Both the position numbers and the translations under genes were made by a program. Below are positions 1-6,881 of a DNA stretch of 11,213 nt, one piece after another; positions within the stretch are counted from its first letter, which is position 1, and the number at the start of each line of letters is the position of its first letter. The stretch is taken from NCBI GenBank assembly GCA_002391105.1, contig DGRT01000168.1:1-11213 (forward strand), read 5' to 3'. The notes beneath the pieces are model-generated. The model was not told where the DNA came from and did not search any database. It worked only from the letters and a program-made list of their open reading frames with translations. This DNA comes from Lachnospiraceae bacterium UBA4381 (GTDB lineage: Bacteria > Bacillota > Clostridia > Lachnospirales > Lachnospiraceae).

Positions 1-182
1 GCCTCACCGCCCACATACCAGTGCTCTGTATCCATACTGTAGAACAGGATATTTGGCATGAGATATGTCTCCTTATTGTTAAGCTGGCTGACTGATTCCG
101 GCTCACGTTTTATATCGTTATAATATGAGACCTGTGTAAAATCCGAACAAAGGTCCATTCCTATGTAGAAATAATCTGTCAT
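1..182 (-). CDS. DUF5716-type protein, actin/Hsp70-like N-terminus (partial)
   Basis: Only the first 60 codons are in the window; the gene continues past the left edge. ATG at 180-182 is preceded by AGGAG (complement of 189-193) at 6-7 nt spacing, so the start is secure. The N-terminus reads as a short beta strand followed by IGMDLCSDFTQVSYY, which resembles the phosphate-1 loop of actin/Hsp70-fold ATPases. Next comes a PNILFY...WYVGGEA stretch that resembles the strand after the first hairpin in Hsp70-like proteins (TPS..F....VG..A). I recognise this as the DUF5716 type, a Lachnospiraceae family of unknown function found next to DUF5717 genes; that identification is from memory. It starts 27 nt after the large upstream gene on the same strand, so the two are almost certainly co-transcribed. 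ATPase activity is inference: the other nucleotide-binding motifs lie outside the window. Confidence 0.75.
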   Translation of the reverse strand, partial: MTDYFYIGMDLCSDFTQVSYYNDIKREPESVSQLNNKETYLMPNILFYSMDTEHWYVGGE

Positions 183-209
183 TTTCTACTCCTGTTATAA
201 AGAATCTTA

Positions 210-3200
210 TTAAAGTATCTTAAGTGTTTCCTCGAACAAATGAACTGTATTGATATAGACATCCAGGTCTTCCAGCAGTTCCTTATCCTTTCTCATTTCC
301 TGCTTTACAAGCATGGAGTTGATACGTTCAAACCTGCTCAGGCTTGTATCTCCAAAGGACTTCTTCTTCAGCACTTCACTTTCTACAATCTTGGTATTGC
401 CATTTGGATCATCCTCTATAGAGTAAACCAGTCTCTCTCCATGGAATACCACGAATTCCAGTACATATACTCCGCTGACCACTTCCTCCAGACGTCTTCT
501 CTCAGTCTTCTCTCTGGATCTTGTTCCGGTATCAAAGCTGTACTTTACATATACCTGACGTTCATTCTCAGTTTTATATATAAGATAGGTCTTAAGGAAT
601 ATATCCTGCGGAAGTCTGATAAAGGATGCAAAGTTCTTGAAGAACGGAAGTATCTTTCCGGCATCCACAAACTTCTCTACATTATCCACTATCCAGTTCT
701 TCTGGTCATCCGAGAATCTTTCCAGCTTGCTGAAATAGAGCAGCAGAGACATTATCGATATCTCATCATCTATATTGCCCTTTCTGATCTCCTGGAACAG
801 CGCATCAAAGATAAAGTTTGGTACAGGTGTTTCCTTTATCAGATAATTTCTGGCAGATAGTCTTGCAAAGGCTTTTACGACAAGTCCTCTGCTTCTGCCT
901 GAATAATATGTAGAGAATACATCATATATATATTCTATAAATGTATTGGCAAACATCATCTGAGCCAGAGTATTCTCAGCCAGCGGTCCGATATCTGTTA
1001 CTCTGTCCTTCGCCAGCTTAAACAGATCCGCAAGCTCGTCAATGCTTCCCTTGAAATTCGAAACCAGATATCCCAGAATATTTGGATTGATGGTTCCGGT
1101 CTTGTAAAGGTTTATACAGATTCCCATAAGGTCTTCATTTACAAAGCCCTCCGAGTCCGTAACACCATAGTCTGCCAGACGATACAGCTCATTTACATCC
1201 AGCTCATTAAAGCCATAAAGCTTAACCGCCTGGAAAGCTTTATCAAACATATTCATATCAATGAGATATGTAATAATGGTTCTGGCATTTGCATGAGTCA
1301 GATATTCTATATCCAGCTTGCCCAGATACTTGATAAGCACATCTGTATCAAGATTCTCATGGTAATACTCTATGATATTGAGACATGCCTGCTGCTTGTA
1401 ATTATATGATATTTCATCACACTGGATAATCTCTCTTGCGGCATTTACCTCTTTGGCATTTTTATAGGTAAACTGTCCTATGCTCTCATAATTGAAGAGC
1501 AGCACTCTGTAATCTCTCGGACTGTACTCCCTGCAGATATGCATATATGCCTTCTCATCAACTATTCTTTCAAAATGGTACGGTATGGAACCTGCATATC
1601 TGTTACCATTTCTGTCTTCAAATATTATGGAAGCATTATCAGAAAGTATCTCTATATATGCCTCTCCATTATGGAGCGGAACTCTCTGAACATCCTTCAG
1701 CTCCTCATGGCTTACTATTACTGCGACAACATTTTTGTTGTTACATACTATCTTACGTCTGAAAATAATATTGATAAGCTTACCGGCATAGATGGAGCTG
1801 ACATTTTCCGGCTCCAGGAACTCATCATATATTACAGTCAGGTCATCATTTACCTTACCCTTTATAATCATGTTTTCCATGAAGTCTTCCATGGTCTGGG
1901 CATATTCATGATATATCTTCATATGCTCCGATTTGTTGAAGATGACATTTGCATACAGATATGCCAGCTCATCCTCGGTAAGGGTATTCTTATAGTTCAG
2001 GTACATCAGAACTGAAGTAGGAATCAGATCATATCTGTTCATATTCATGCTTCTGATATAACATTCATTCAAGCCTATAAACTTGAGGCTTCTAGCAACT
2101 GCAGCCTTGTAAAAACGGTGATACTTATGATCCAGCATATTCGCTGATATAAGCATGGAGCAGATACTGGAAAGTACCTCCTGATTCTCACTCTCCTTAC
2201 GGCTGAGCTTTTCAGCAGCATCAGCACGAACCGCAGCATCAAATCTGGAATCTGTCGAATCATCCAGCTCGGTTATGCCGCCTTCATTTTCATCTACCGG
2301 AACACTGTCTATCTTTGTTGCTCCCTGACGAAGCGATGCACTAAGTGAACTGATGAAGCTGGCTCTCTCCGCCGCAGGATCATATATTCCTTCATCCTCT
2401 CCGGCATCTGCAGAGAACCCGGACTCCTCATCTGATTCGTCATCCTCGTCAGCCAGCGCCTCCGGTTCCTCCTCCTGCTCAGGCTTTTCTTCATCCTTAT
2501 CATTAAATCTGGTAAGTCCAAGCCTTGCTTCTCCCTGCTGACCGAATTCAAAGGATATATCCTCCAGGGATTCATCATCATAATCATGAATGGAAGATAT
2601 ACCTCTTCTCTTTTCTCCTCTGGAACCGGCGGGACTGTATTCATGATCCGGACTCTGTCCACCGACCATTCTCAGCCTTTCAGCTCTCAGCTCATATTCA
2701 TTTTTATCATATATCTCACGAAGAACCTCGAATATCTGCTTGTCAAACTCCTTATTCTTTCCTGCAAGCTTAACAAACTCCAGCAGAACCTCATCGGATA
2801 CATACTTATGTCTGAGTCCCCACTTGATTCCGGTTATCTCATATGGCGTCAGCCTCTTCAGCAGCATAGGATTGGAATTCAGCAGATTCATAAGCTCGAA
2901 ATACATTATCGGGCTGGTCTCTCCCTCATCAAACATCTGGGCAAGCTCCCTGTAAAGCGCCGAGCTGTCCTCTGAATATGTAGAATCCACAAACAGGAGA
3001 AGCCAGAAATAAAACATCTTCGGTTCCTCTGTTCTGTAGTAGCGTCTTATGAGATTCGCTGTCTTTTCCGTGGTTTCAGGCTCCTTCAGCATCATAGCCT
3101 TCAGATAGTTATAATAGCATAGCTGCTGATTGCCCATGCTTTCCTTATCAACATCTGCTTCTATTCTAAGGAACTCCTGCTCTACCTTGGCATACTCTCC

Positions 3201-4283
3201 AACGAGTATATTCATATGCATGATTCCCAGACGATACATATCTTCTTCCGGTTCAAACTCGCTAAGGTTCTTCAATGCCTCGATATTTCTGGAAACATAC
3301 TCATCCAGATTAATCTTATCCATACGAAAATCAAGATATGCCTGAGTTATGGCTATCCTGTTCTTCTTGTATTCCCTGGTCCTCCTTCTCAGCTCCTGAT
3401 TAGGACGCGAGGTAAGAGGCTTCGACAGATGTATATCCACCTCTATCTTCTGATAAATGTTTTCTATTATAAGCTTACCCGAATTCTCGCCCTCCGGAAC
3501 ATGCTCCGGAGAGATAAAGACTTTGAGCGAACAAACATTTCCATTAAAATCCTTTGCAGAAATAGTCTTCTTGGATGGAATAATGAATTCCGAATCACTT
3601 CTTATCTCTGAAAATGTATATCCCCACGTATTTTTAAATATATCTACAGTTATGCTTTCAGTTTCCTGAGGCATAGCAATATCCACTTTTGCCTTGGGCA
3701 CAGACAGAGTTACAGTTCTCTTCTTCGATACCAGCACCAGAAACTCTTCCATCGCCTGATTGACAGAACGGCTTTCCAGCAGGCTGTCATAGGTCTTACG
3801 AAGGGTATCCTCTTTCTCGATAAAGGTACGTCTGAAATCATCATTTACAAAAAGTCTTGCGGCATCATTCCAGCTTCTCTCAGCCAGAGATGCAAACTTG
3901 AACAGATCATCAATCTTCTCATCGTGATACTTAACACAAGGCTGTACTATGCTGATATCATAAGGAAGCCTGAATTCACCACCATCAGTAATAACGTTGA
4001 TGTGGCCTTTAAAGTTCTGCCCTGCCTCCAGACAGGTAGCGTCAAAGGTATATCTGACAGTATAACTGCGGCTGACAAAATTATGCCCCTCAAACCGAAG
4101 CATATATCTGCTATCATAAACCATTCCCTTTATAGGAAATCCATTTGCGCTTTCCACAGTAAACTGACCCTCATACAGGGTACCTGCTTCTATATTTATT
4201 TTGAATTGACTCTCTGAGATTATGACTTCGGGACGATCCACCTTGAACTTTCCCTTCGCATACTGCTCAACTATAGCTTTCAT
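210..4283 (-). CDS. DUF5717-type giant cytoplasmic protein, function unknown
   Basis: Protein of 1357 aa with no signal peptide or membrane segment, so probably cytoplasmic. I place the start at ATG 4281-4283, preceded by AAGGGAG (complement of 4292-4298). An in-frame TTG ten codons upstream lies before this ribosome binding site and is rejected. Visible architecture: a beta-rich region at residues 12-115, a helical stretch at 120-185, a second beta-rich region at 190-287, and helical repeat-like segments (TPR-like in feel, no clean consensus) at 300-540. Residues about 545-700 are a low-complexity, very acidic linker. Helices at 700-820 follow, then a beta region near 850-945, further helical repeats to about 1235, and a C-terminal beta/helix segment. 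This layout and its DUF5716-type partner match the DUF5717 family as I know it. No catalytic motif is visible; a scaffold role with the ATPase-like partner is inference. Confidence 0.85.
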   Translation of the reverse strand: MKAIVEQYAKGKFKVDRPEVIISESQFKINIEAGTLYEGQFTVESANGFPIKGMVYDSRYMLRFEGHNFVSRSYTVRYTFDATCLEAGQNFKGHINVITDGGEFRLPYDISIVQPCVKYHDEKIDDLFKFASLAERSWNDAARLFVNDDFRRTFIEKEDTLRKTYDSLLESRSVNQAMEEFLVLVSKKRTVTLSVPKAKVDIAMPQETESITVDIFKNTWGYTFSEIRSDSEFIIPSKKTISAKDFNGNVCSLKVFISPEHVPEGENSGKLIIENIYQKIEVDIHLSKPLTSRPNQELRRRTREYKKNRIAITQAYLDFRMDKINLDEYVSRNIEALKNLSEFEPEEDMYRLGIMHMNILVGEYAKVEQEFLRIEADVDKESMGNQQLCYYNYLKAMMLKEPETTEKTANLIRRYYRTEEPKMFYFWLLLFVDSTYSEDSSALYRELAQMFDEGETSPIMYFELMNLLNSNPMLLKRLTPYEITGIKWGLRHKYVSDEVLLEFVKLAGKNKEFDKQIFEVLREIYDKNEYELRAERLRMVGGQSPDHEYSPAGSRGEKRRGISSIHDYDDESLEDISFEFGQQGEARLGLTRFNDKDEEKPEQEEEPEALADEDDESDEESGFSADAGEDEGIYDPAAERASFISSLSASLRQGATKIDSVPVDENEGGITELDDSTDSRFDAAVRADAAEKLSRKESENQEVLSSICSMLISANMLDHKYHRFYKAAVARSLKFIGLNECYIRSMNMNRYDLIPTSVLMYLNYKNTLTEDELAYLYANVIFNKSEHMKIYHEYAQTMEDFMENMIIKGKVNDDLTVIYDEFLEPENVSSIYAGKLINIIFRRKIVCNNKNVVAVIVSHEELKDVQRVPLHNGEAYIEILSDNASIIFEDRNGNRYAGSIPYHFERIVDEKAYMHICREYSPRDYRVLLFNYESIGQFTYKNAKEVNAAREIIQCDEISYNYKQQACLNIIEYYHENLDTDVLIKYLGKLDIEYLTHANARTIITYLIDMNMFDKAFQAVKLYGFNELDVNELYRLADYGVTDSEGFVNEDLMGICINLYKTGTINPNILGYLVSNFKGSIDELADLFKLAKDRVTDIGPLAENTLAQMMFANTFIEYIYDVFSTYYSGRSRGLVVKAFARLSARNYLIKETPVPNFIFDALFQEIRKGNIDDEISIMSLLLYFSKLERFSDDQKNWIVDNVEKFVDAGKILPFFKNFASFIRLPQDIFLKTYLIYKTENERQVYVKYSFDTGTRSREKTERRRLEEVVSGVYVLEFVVFHGERLVYSIEDDPNGNTKIVESEVLKKKSFGDTSLSRFERINSMLVKQEMRKDKELLEDLDVYINTVHLFEETLKIL
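2184..2663 (-). other. Acidic low-complexity linker within the DUF5717-type protein
   Basis: This codes for residues about 541-700 of the giant protein. The segment is rich in Asp, Glu, Ser and Gly, with runs such as EEKPEQEEEPEAL and DEDDESDEESG. It contains a basic patch (GEKRRG, about 556-561) and short Ser-rich motifs (SSLSASLRQG). It separates two helical, well-folded-looking halves. It reads as an intrinsically disordered tether, possibly an insertion into a continuous helical-repeat domain. Confidence 0.6.
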
Positions 4284-4339
4284 CCAAATAACTCCCTTAT
4301 TTATGACTTGCAACCAATATAAAATCTGTTGTATGATAT

Positions 4340-4360
4340 ATCTGATTGGTGTAATCAGAT
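4340..4360. promoter_or_regulatory. Perfect inverted repeat in divergent promoter region
   Basis: ATCTGATT (4340-4347) and its exact reverse complement AATCAGAT (4353-4360) flank a 5-nt spacer. The repeat sits between the divergent giant-protein and aminotransferase genes. On the minus strand it lies downstream of a probable -10 and so in the 5' leader of the giant-protein mRNA, where it could form an 8-bp hairpin. On the plus strand it abuts a candidate -35 (ATGACA, 4359-4364). It may be an operator or a leader hairpin; the sequence alone does not decide. Confidence 0.5.
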
Positions 4361-4379
4361 GACAGTAACCTAATTTATG

Positions 4380-4388
4380 ATTATACCA
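4380..4388 (-). promoter_or_regulatory. Extended -10 promoter for the giant-protein operon
   Basis: Reading the minus strand, TATAAT (complement of 4380-4385) is preceded by TGG, giving the extended -10 form TGnTATAAT. The -35 at 17-bp spacing (TTTAAT) is poor, which is normal for extended -10 promoters. Transcription would begin near 4373, leaving about 90 nt of leader that includes the inverted repeat at 4340-4360. A weaker plus-strand promoter for the aminotransferase (ATGACA 4359-4364, about 17 bp, TATACC 4382-4387) would overlap it. Confidence 0.45.
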
Positions 4389-4420
4389 AATATTATCTTG
4401 TTATTAAAGGAAAAATTATC

Positions 4421-5473
4421 ATGAACAAAGACCCACTTAGGATTGAACAATATGCCACTGTTCTATTCAATGCAAATCTTAACCCGTTGGGCATTCCTGA
4501 AACAGTAAAAAACTCTATCGAGGAAAGCATTGAGTCGATAGTCCATTATCCCGATATATACTACAATAAGCTTCGTACCGCAGTTTCAGAGTACGCAGGC
4601 GTGCCTATAGATCAGGTTGTAATGGGAAATGGTTCAACTGACCTTCTGAAGCTTTTTGCTTCACTGATCATGCCGAAAAAGGCTCTGCTTCTTACCCCCA
4701 GCTCAACCGAATATGAAGTTGTCCTGAAGGCTTATAACACAGAGCTCTGCTTCTATGCCCTAAGTGAGGAAGAGGAATTTAAGGTAAATGTAGAAGATCT
4801 TATCAGCGCACTGACCACGGATCTGGATATGGTCATTCTGGCGAATCCCAACAATCCTACTTCAAAGAAGATGGAAGTATCCGATATCAGAAAGCTGGCA
4901 GCAGCCTGCAAGGAAAAAGATATATTTCTCATGATAGATGAAATGTATATCGAATTTCTGGATGATTACGAGACACATACTTCCATTCCGCTTGTAAATG
5001 AATTTGACAACATTACTGTTCTGAGAAGCGTCTCCAAGTTCTTCGCAGTTCCCGGTCTCAGATTTGCTTATGCCATAATCAACAATCCTGTTCATAAGGA
5101 AATCATTGACCGCATAACAACCAAGAATAATATCGCATCACTTTCTGCTATTGCTATTACCAACATGTTTAAGGATACGGAATACATAGAACAGTCCAGA
5201 TCCATAATCCATACAGAGAGATCACTTGTATATCTGGCTATGTCAACCAGCAAGACCATCAAGCTCTACAGACCGGATGCCAACTTCATGCTGGTAAAGA
5301 TACTTCGTGACGATCTCAATGCCGCCGATGTTGCCGCCCATTGTAATAAGCGTGGTATCATCATCCGTAAATGTGATGACATACGAGGACTGGACAGCAA
5401 GTTCTTCCGTATATGCTTCATGAATCCAAAGCAGAATGATCTGATGGTAAATACTATACTGGAGATTGTATAA
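4421..5473 (+). CDS. Fold-type I PLP aminotransferase/decarboxylase, CobD/HisC-like
   Basis: 350 aa, the usual length for HisC (histidinol-phosphate aminotransferase) and CobD (threonine-phosphate decarboxylase). AAAGGA at 4406-4411 lies 9 nt before the ATG. Motifs in order: NANLNPLG (18-24), HYPD (42-45), GNGSTDLL (69-76), NPNNPT (142-147), IDEMYIEF (172-179; Asp173 for the pyridine nitrogen), RSVSKFF (202-208; Lys206 the Schiff-base lysine), PGLRFAY (211-217; Arg214 binding PLP phosphate), and FFRIC (328-332; Arg330 binding the substrate carboxylate). The NLNPLG opening is closer to CobD than to HisC, but no cobalamin or histidine genes are nearby. The Gly that usually follows NNPT is Ser148. 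The active site looks intact. Substrate is unknown, and class I/II aminotransferase is the safe name. A lipoprotein gene follows after 54 nt. Confidence 0.9.
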   Translation: MNKDPLRIEQYATVLFNANLNPLGIPETVKNSIEESIESIVHYPDIYYNKLRTAVSEYAGVPIDQVVMGNGSTDLLKLFASLIMPKKALLLTPSSTEYEVVLKAYNTELCFYALSEEEEFKVNVEDLISALTTDLDMVILANPNNPTSKKMEVSDIRKLAAACKEKDIFLMIDEMYIEFLDDYETHTSIPLVNEFDNITVLRSVSKFFAVPGLRFAYAIINNPVHKEIIDRITTKNNIASLSAIAITNMFKDTEYIEQSRSIIHTERSLVYLAMSTSKTIKLYRPDANFMLVKILRDDLNAADVAAHCNKRGIIIRKCDDIRGLDSKFFRICFMNPKQNDLMVNTILEIV

Positions 5474-5527
5474 CCTTAGGGTGCCCATTTATATAAACGA
5501 TGGGATTTTAATTAAGAGGTTCTAATT

Positions 5528-5740
5528 ATGAAGAAAATATTTCTGCTATGCATATTATCCTTATGCCTTCTCGGCATTACCTCCTGCGGCAAGGAAAAGG
5601 CCGTCAAGGATCCCGTTTCTCAGGAGGCAGAGCTTGGCATAAAGCTTGAGAATCAGGCGCAGGATGCCGTGGATACATATCAGGATCAGGCCGGCGATGC
5701 CGACAGCATGCTTGATAATACCGAAGCTATCGGTGACTGA
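5528..5740 (+). CDS. Small predicted lipoprotein, unknown function
   Basis: 70 aa. AAGAGG (5514-5519) lies 8 nt before the ATG. The N-terminus has two lysines, a hydrophobic stretch at residues 4-17, then ITSC with Cys20 as the expected lipidated residue, so this is a lipoprotein signal peptide anchored on the outer face of the membrane. The mature part is about 50 aa, hydrophilic and rich in Gln, Asp, Glu and Ala (EAELGIKLENQAQDAVDTY), probably helical, with no recognised domain. It follows the aminotransferase by 54 nt without a convincing terminator, so read-through is likely. A shared function cannot be inferred. Short reading frame and unknown family keep confidence moderate, but the signal sequence and ribosome binding site are good. 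Confidence 0.72.
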   Translation: MKKIFLLCILSLCLLGITSCGKEKAVKDPVSQEAELGIKLENQAQDAVDTYQDQAGDADSMLDNTEAIGD

Positions 5741-5773
5741 TTCCAAAGCTTAATATATAAGCAGTTATTCCTT

Positions 5774-5851
5774 CTATTTATATTTATATTTATATTTCTA
5801 TTTCTATTTCTATTTATATTTTATTTATACTTATATTCATATTGATATTTA
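5774..5851. repeat. Hexanucleotide tandem repeat (CTATTT/ATATTT)
   Basis: Eight exact hexamers of form (A/C)TATTT run from 5774 to 5821. After a one-base slip, five degenerate units of form TAYTNA continue to 5851. The array lies in the 3' untranslated region after the lipoprotein gene and just before the terminator. It is a slippage-prone microsatellite. Confidence 0.85.
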
Positions 5852-5857
5852 TATCTG

Positions 5858-5889
5858 ACCTGTTCTTATCCTATAGAACAGGTTTTTTT
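5858..5889 (+). terminator. Rho-independent terminator after the lipoprotein gene
   Basis: CCTGTTCT (5859-5866) pairs with AGAACAGG (5875-5882) across an 8-nt loop, followed by seven T residues (5883-5889). An extra A-T pair extends the stem. It lies about 118 nt after the lipoprotein stop and ends the aminotransferase-lipoprotein unit. Confidence 0.88.
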
Positions 5890-5905
5890 ATGCAGATCCG
5901 TTTCT

Positions 5906-5986
5906 GTTATATATGCGTGGCTGCTATATATGCGTGGCTGTTATACATGCTTGGCTGTTATATGCTTGGATGTTATATGTGTGGCT
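5906..5986. repeat. 17/15-bp tandem repeat array
   Basis: Five head-to-tail units. Two are near-identical 17-mers (GTTATATATGCGTGGCT at 5906-5922 and a one-base variant at 5923-5939), a third 17-mer at 5940-5956 has two changes, and two 15-mers (5957-5971 and 5972-5986) have lost one TA step. They lie directly after the terminator and before the XRE gene. An open frame of about 44 codons runs through them but has no ribosome binding site, so the array is not called as coding. Confidence 0.75.
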
Positions 5987-6197
5987 GTTCAGATTATGCA
6001 GATATGACTAGCATCTCGCCGTGAACGCCCTCTTTCAACGGCAATAATGCCATGCAAATAATCGTAATCATTCAGCTTATATAAACTGGCAGTTTGCAAT
6101 TACGCACTTTGGGATTGTTTATGTTAAACGACAATATTTATACAATAAATTTACTTTTTGAAATTTGTAATATAAAAAGCGGATGGTGTATATTAAT
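5987..6197. other. Non-coding leader region upstream of the XRE gene
   Basis: No gene is supported here. It contains a small inverted repeat (GGCA/TGCC, 6040-6051), a single GTAATT half-site in the context GCAATTACGC near 6098-6107, and a candidate XRE promoter at 6115-6144. The last 60 bases are strongly A/T rich. Confidence 0.5.
6115..6144 (+). promoter_or_regulatory. Candidate promoter of the XRE gene
   Basis: TTGTTT (6115-6120) is followed after 18 bp by TATACA (6139-6144) and an A/T-rich downstream stretch. The short inverted repeat GTTTA/TAAAC lies at the -35 end and in the spacer, where a repressor such as the encoded XRE protein could bind. The hexamers are imperfect. Confidence 0.35.
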
Positions 6198-6476
6198 ATG
6201 TCTAACAAAAGCAACAATAATGTCGAAACAAATATTACCGAAGATAATAGTGATATCCAGAAGCTGTTACTGAATATCGGTCTCAATATATCTCATTACA
6301 GGAAGCTCAGAGGCTTATCACAACTTCAGCTTGCAGAGATGGTCAATATCAGCAGAACCTACATGAGCAATATCGAAGCGCCTAACACCGAAGCCTCTCC
6401 TTCAATTCCTGTTCTATACAGAATCGCTACCTGTCTTGATGTAGATATCGCCAGATTATTTGAGGTACATTTATAG
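6198..6476 (+). CDS. Small XRE-family HTH transcriptional regulator
   Basis: 92 aa from ATG 6198. This start is preferred because GGATGGTG (6181-6188), a Shine-Dalgarno-like string, lies 9 nt upstream; another in-frame ATG at 6183 would give 97 aa but has no ribosome binding site. Residues 1-20 are a polar tail rich in Asn and Ser. Residues about 24-90 form one helix-turn-helix_3/Cro-C1 domain: NISHYRKLRGLSQLQLAEMV covers helices 1-2, NISRTYMSNIE is the recognition helix, and SIPVLYRIATCLDVDIARLFE forms the closing helices. No sensor or oligomerisation domain is attached, so it is a stand-alone DNA-binding protein. Its neighbours are repeat-rich non-coding DNA, and related AATT-centred palindromes just downstream are candidate binding sites (inference). 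Confidence 0.87.
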   Translation: MSNKSNNNVETNITEDNSDIQKLLLNIGLNISHYRKLRGLSQLQLAEMVNISRTYMSNIEAPNTEASPSIPVLYRIATCLDVDIARLFEVHL

Positions 6477-6523
6477 AAACGCATCTATTAAAAACCTGTT
6501 TTTAGGATATCTAAGCGTGAATC

Positions 6524-6544
6524 CTCGGTTATTCAATTACCGAG
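6524..6544. repeat. AATT-type palindrome, left copy
   Basis: CTCGGT (6524-6529) and ACCGAG (6539-6544) flank a near-palindromic core, ATT C AAT with one T-T mismatch on each side. It matches the right copy at 6798-6819 in both the outer CTC/GAG and the GGT.ATT.AATTACC core. Confidence 0.6.
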
Positions 6545-6591
6545 ATGAAAGCTCTTGTTATCTGTTATTACAGCAGTTATAATGTAATTAC

Positions 6592-6645
6592 TAATCGCAA
6601 AGATGTAATTGAAATTACATCTCCTACTTACCAATATTGCGATTA
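6592..6645. repeat. Nested inverted repeats (two stacked hairpins)
   Basis: Outer arms TAATCGCAA (6592-6600) and TTGCGATTA (6637-6645) are exact complements. The inner hairpin abuts the left outer arm: AGATGTAATT (6601-6610) and AATTACATCT (6613-6622) are exact 10-bp arms with a 2-base centre. A 14-nt single-stranded stretch separates the inner hairpin from the right outer arm. Confidence 0.65.
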
Positions 6646-6661
6646 TTTACAACTGAATATA

Positions 6662-6720
6662 TAAGGTTCTGTAGAGTAGTCTTTCTACAGGTAAAATATT
6701 CAAAGCATCGAACAACCTTA
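6662..6720. repeat. Second nested inverted-repeat pair
   Basis: Outer arms TAAGGTT (6662-6668) and AACCTTA (6714-6720) enclose the inner arms CTGTAGA (6669-6675) and TCTACAG (6684-6690), with the left arms directly adjacent. This is the same layout as the structure at 6592-6645. Confidence 0.55.
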
Positions 6721-6771
6721 AAGTAGCTGTGTAAAAAGCAGTATTGGTGTCATGGACGCACCCTGAATCTA

Positions 6772-6786
6772 CGAAACTAAGTTTCG
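6772..6786. repeat. Short perfect palindrome
   Basis: CGAAACT (6772-6778) and AGTTTCG (6780-6786) are exact complements around one A. As RNA it could form a compact hairpin; as DNA it is a symmetrical protein-binding-type site inside the fold-back element. Confidence 0.6.
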
Positions 6787-6797
6787 CAAATCAGATG

Positions 6798-6819
6798 CTC
6801 TGGTAATTTAATTACCGAG
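6798..6819. repeat. AATT-type palindrome, right copy
   Basis: GGTAATT (6802-6808) and AATTACC (6810-6816) are exact 7-bp arms around one T. They are extended by CTC (6798-6800) and GAG (6817-6819), with one unpaired T at 6801. It corresponds to the copy at 6524-6544. Confidence 0.65.
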
Positions 6820-6881
6820 TAGTTCACAGATACGCTTTATATAAATCCTGCTTATTGAAACCCGATTTATAAACATCCGGT

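Noticed and set aside
2075..2662. Minus-strand frames of 62 and 117 codons overlapping the acidic linker
   Set aside because: They are out-of-frame readings of the repetitive acidic codons of the giant gene; no start context and no reason for a frameshift, since the main frame is uninterrupted.
240..4217. Several plus-strand open frames of 70-206 codons across the giant minus-strand gene
   Set aside because: They lie antisense to a coherent 1357-residue protein, have no ribosome binding sites or recognisable domains, and translate to hydrophobic, low-information sequence typical of antisense frames.
4284..4313. Longer giant protein starting at TTG 4311-4313
   Set aside because: The Shine-Dalgarno AAGGGAG falls inside that extension and is correctly spaced for ATG 4281-4283.
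5484..5504. Terminator between the aminotransferase and lipoprotein genes
   Set aside because: Only a 5-bp stem (CCCAT/ATGGG) with an 11-nt loop and no real T tract; too weak to call.
5890..6024. Cys- and aromatic-rich small protein (about 44 codons) encoded by the 17/15-bp repeats
   Set aside because: It begins within the T tract of a terminator and has no ribosome binding site; its composition is explained by the DNA repeat.
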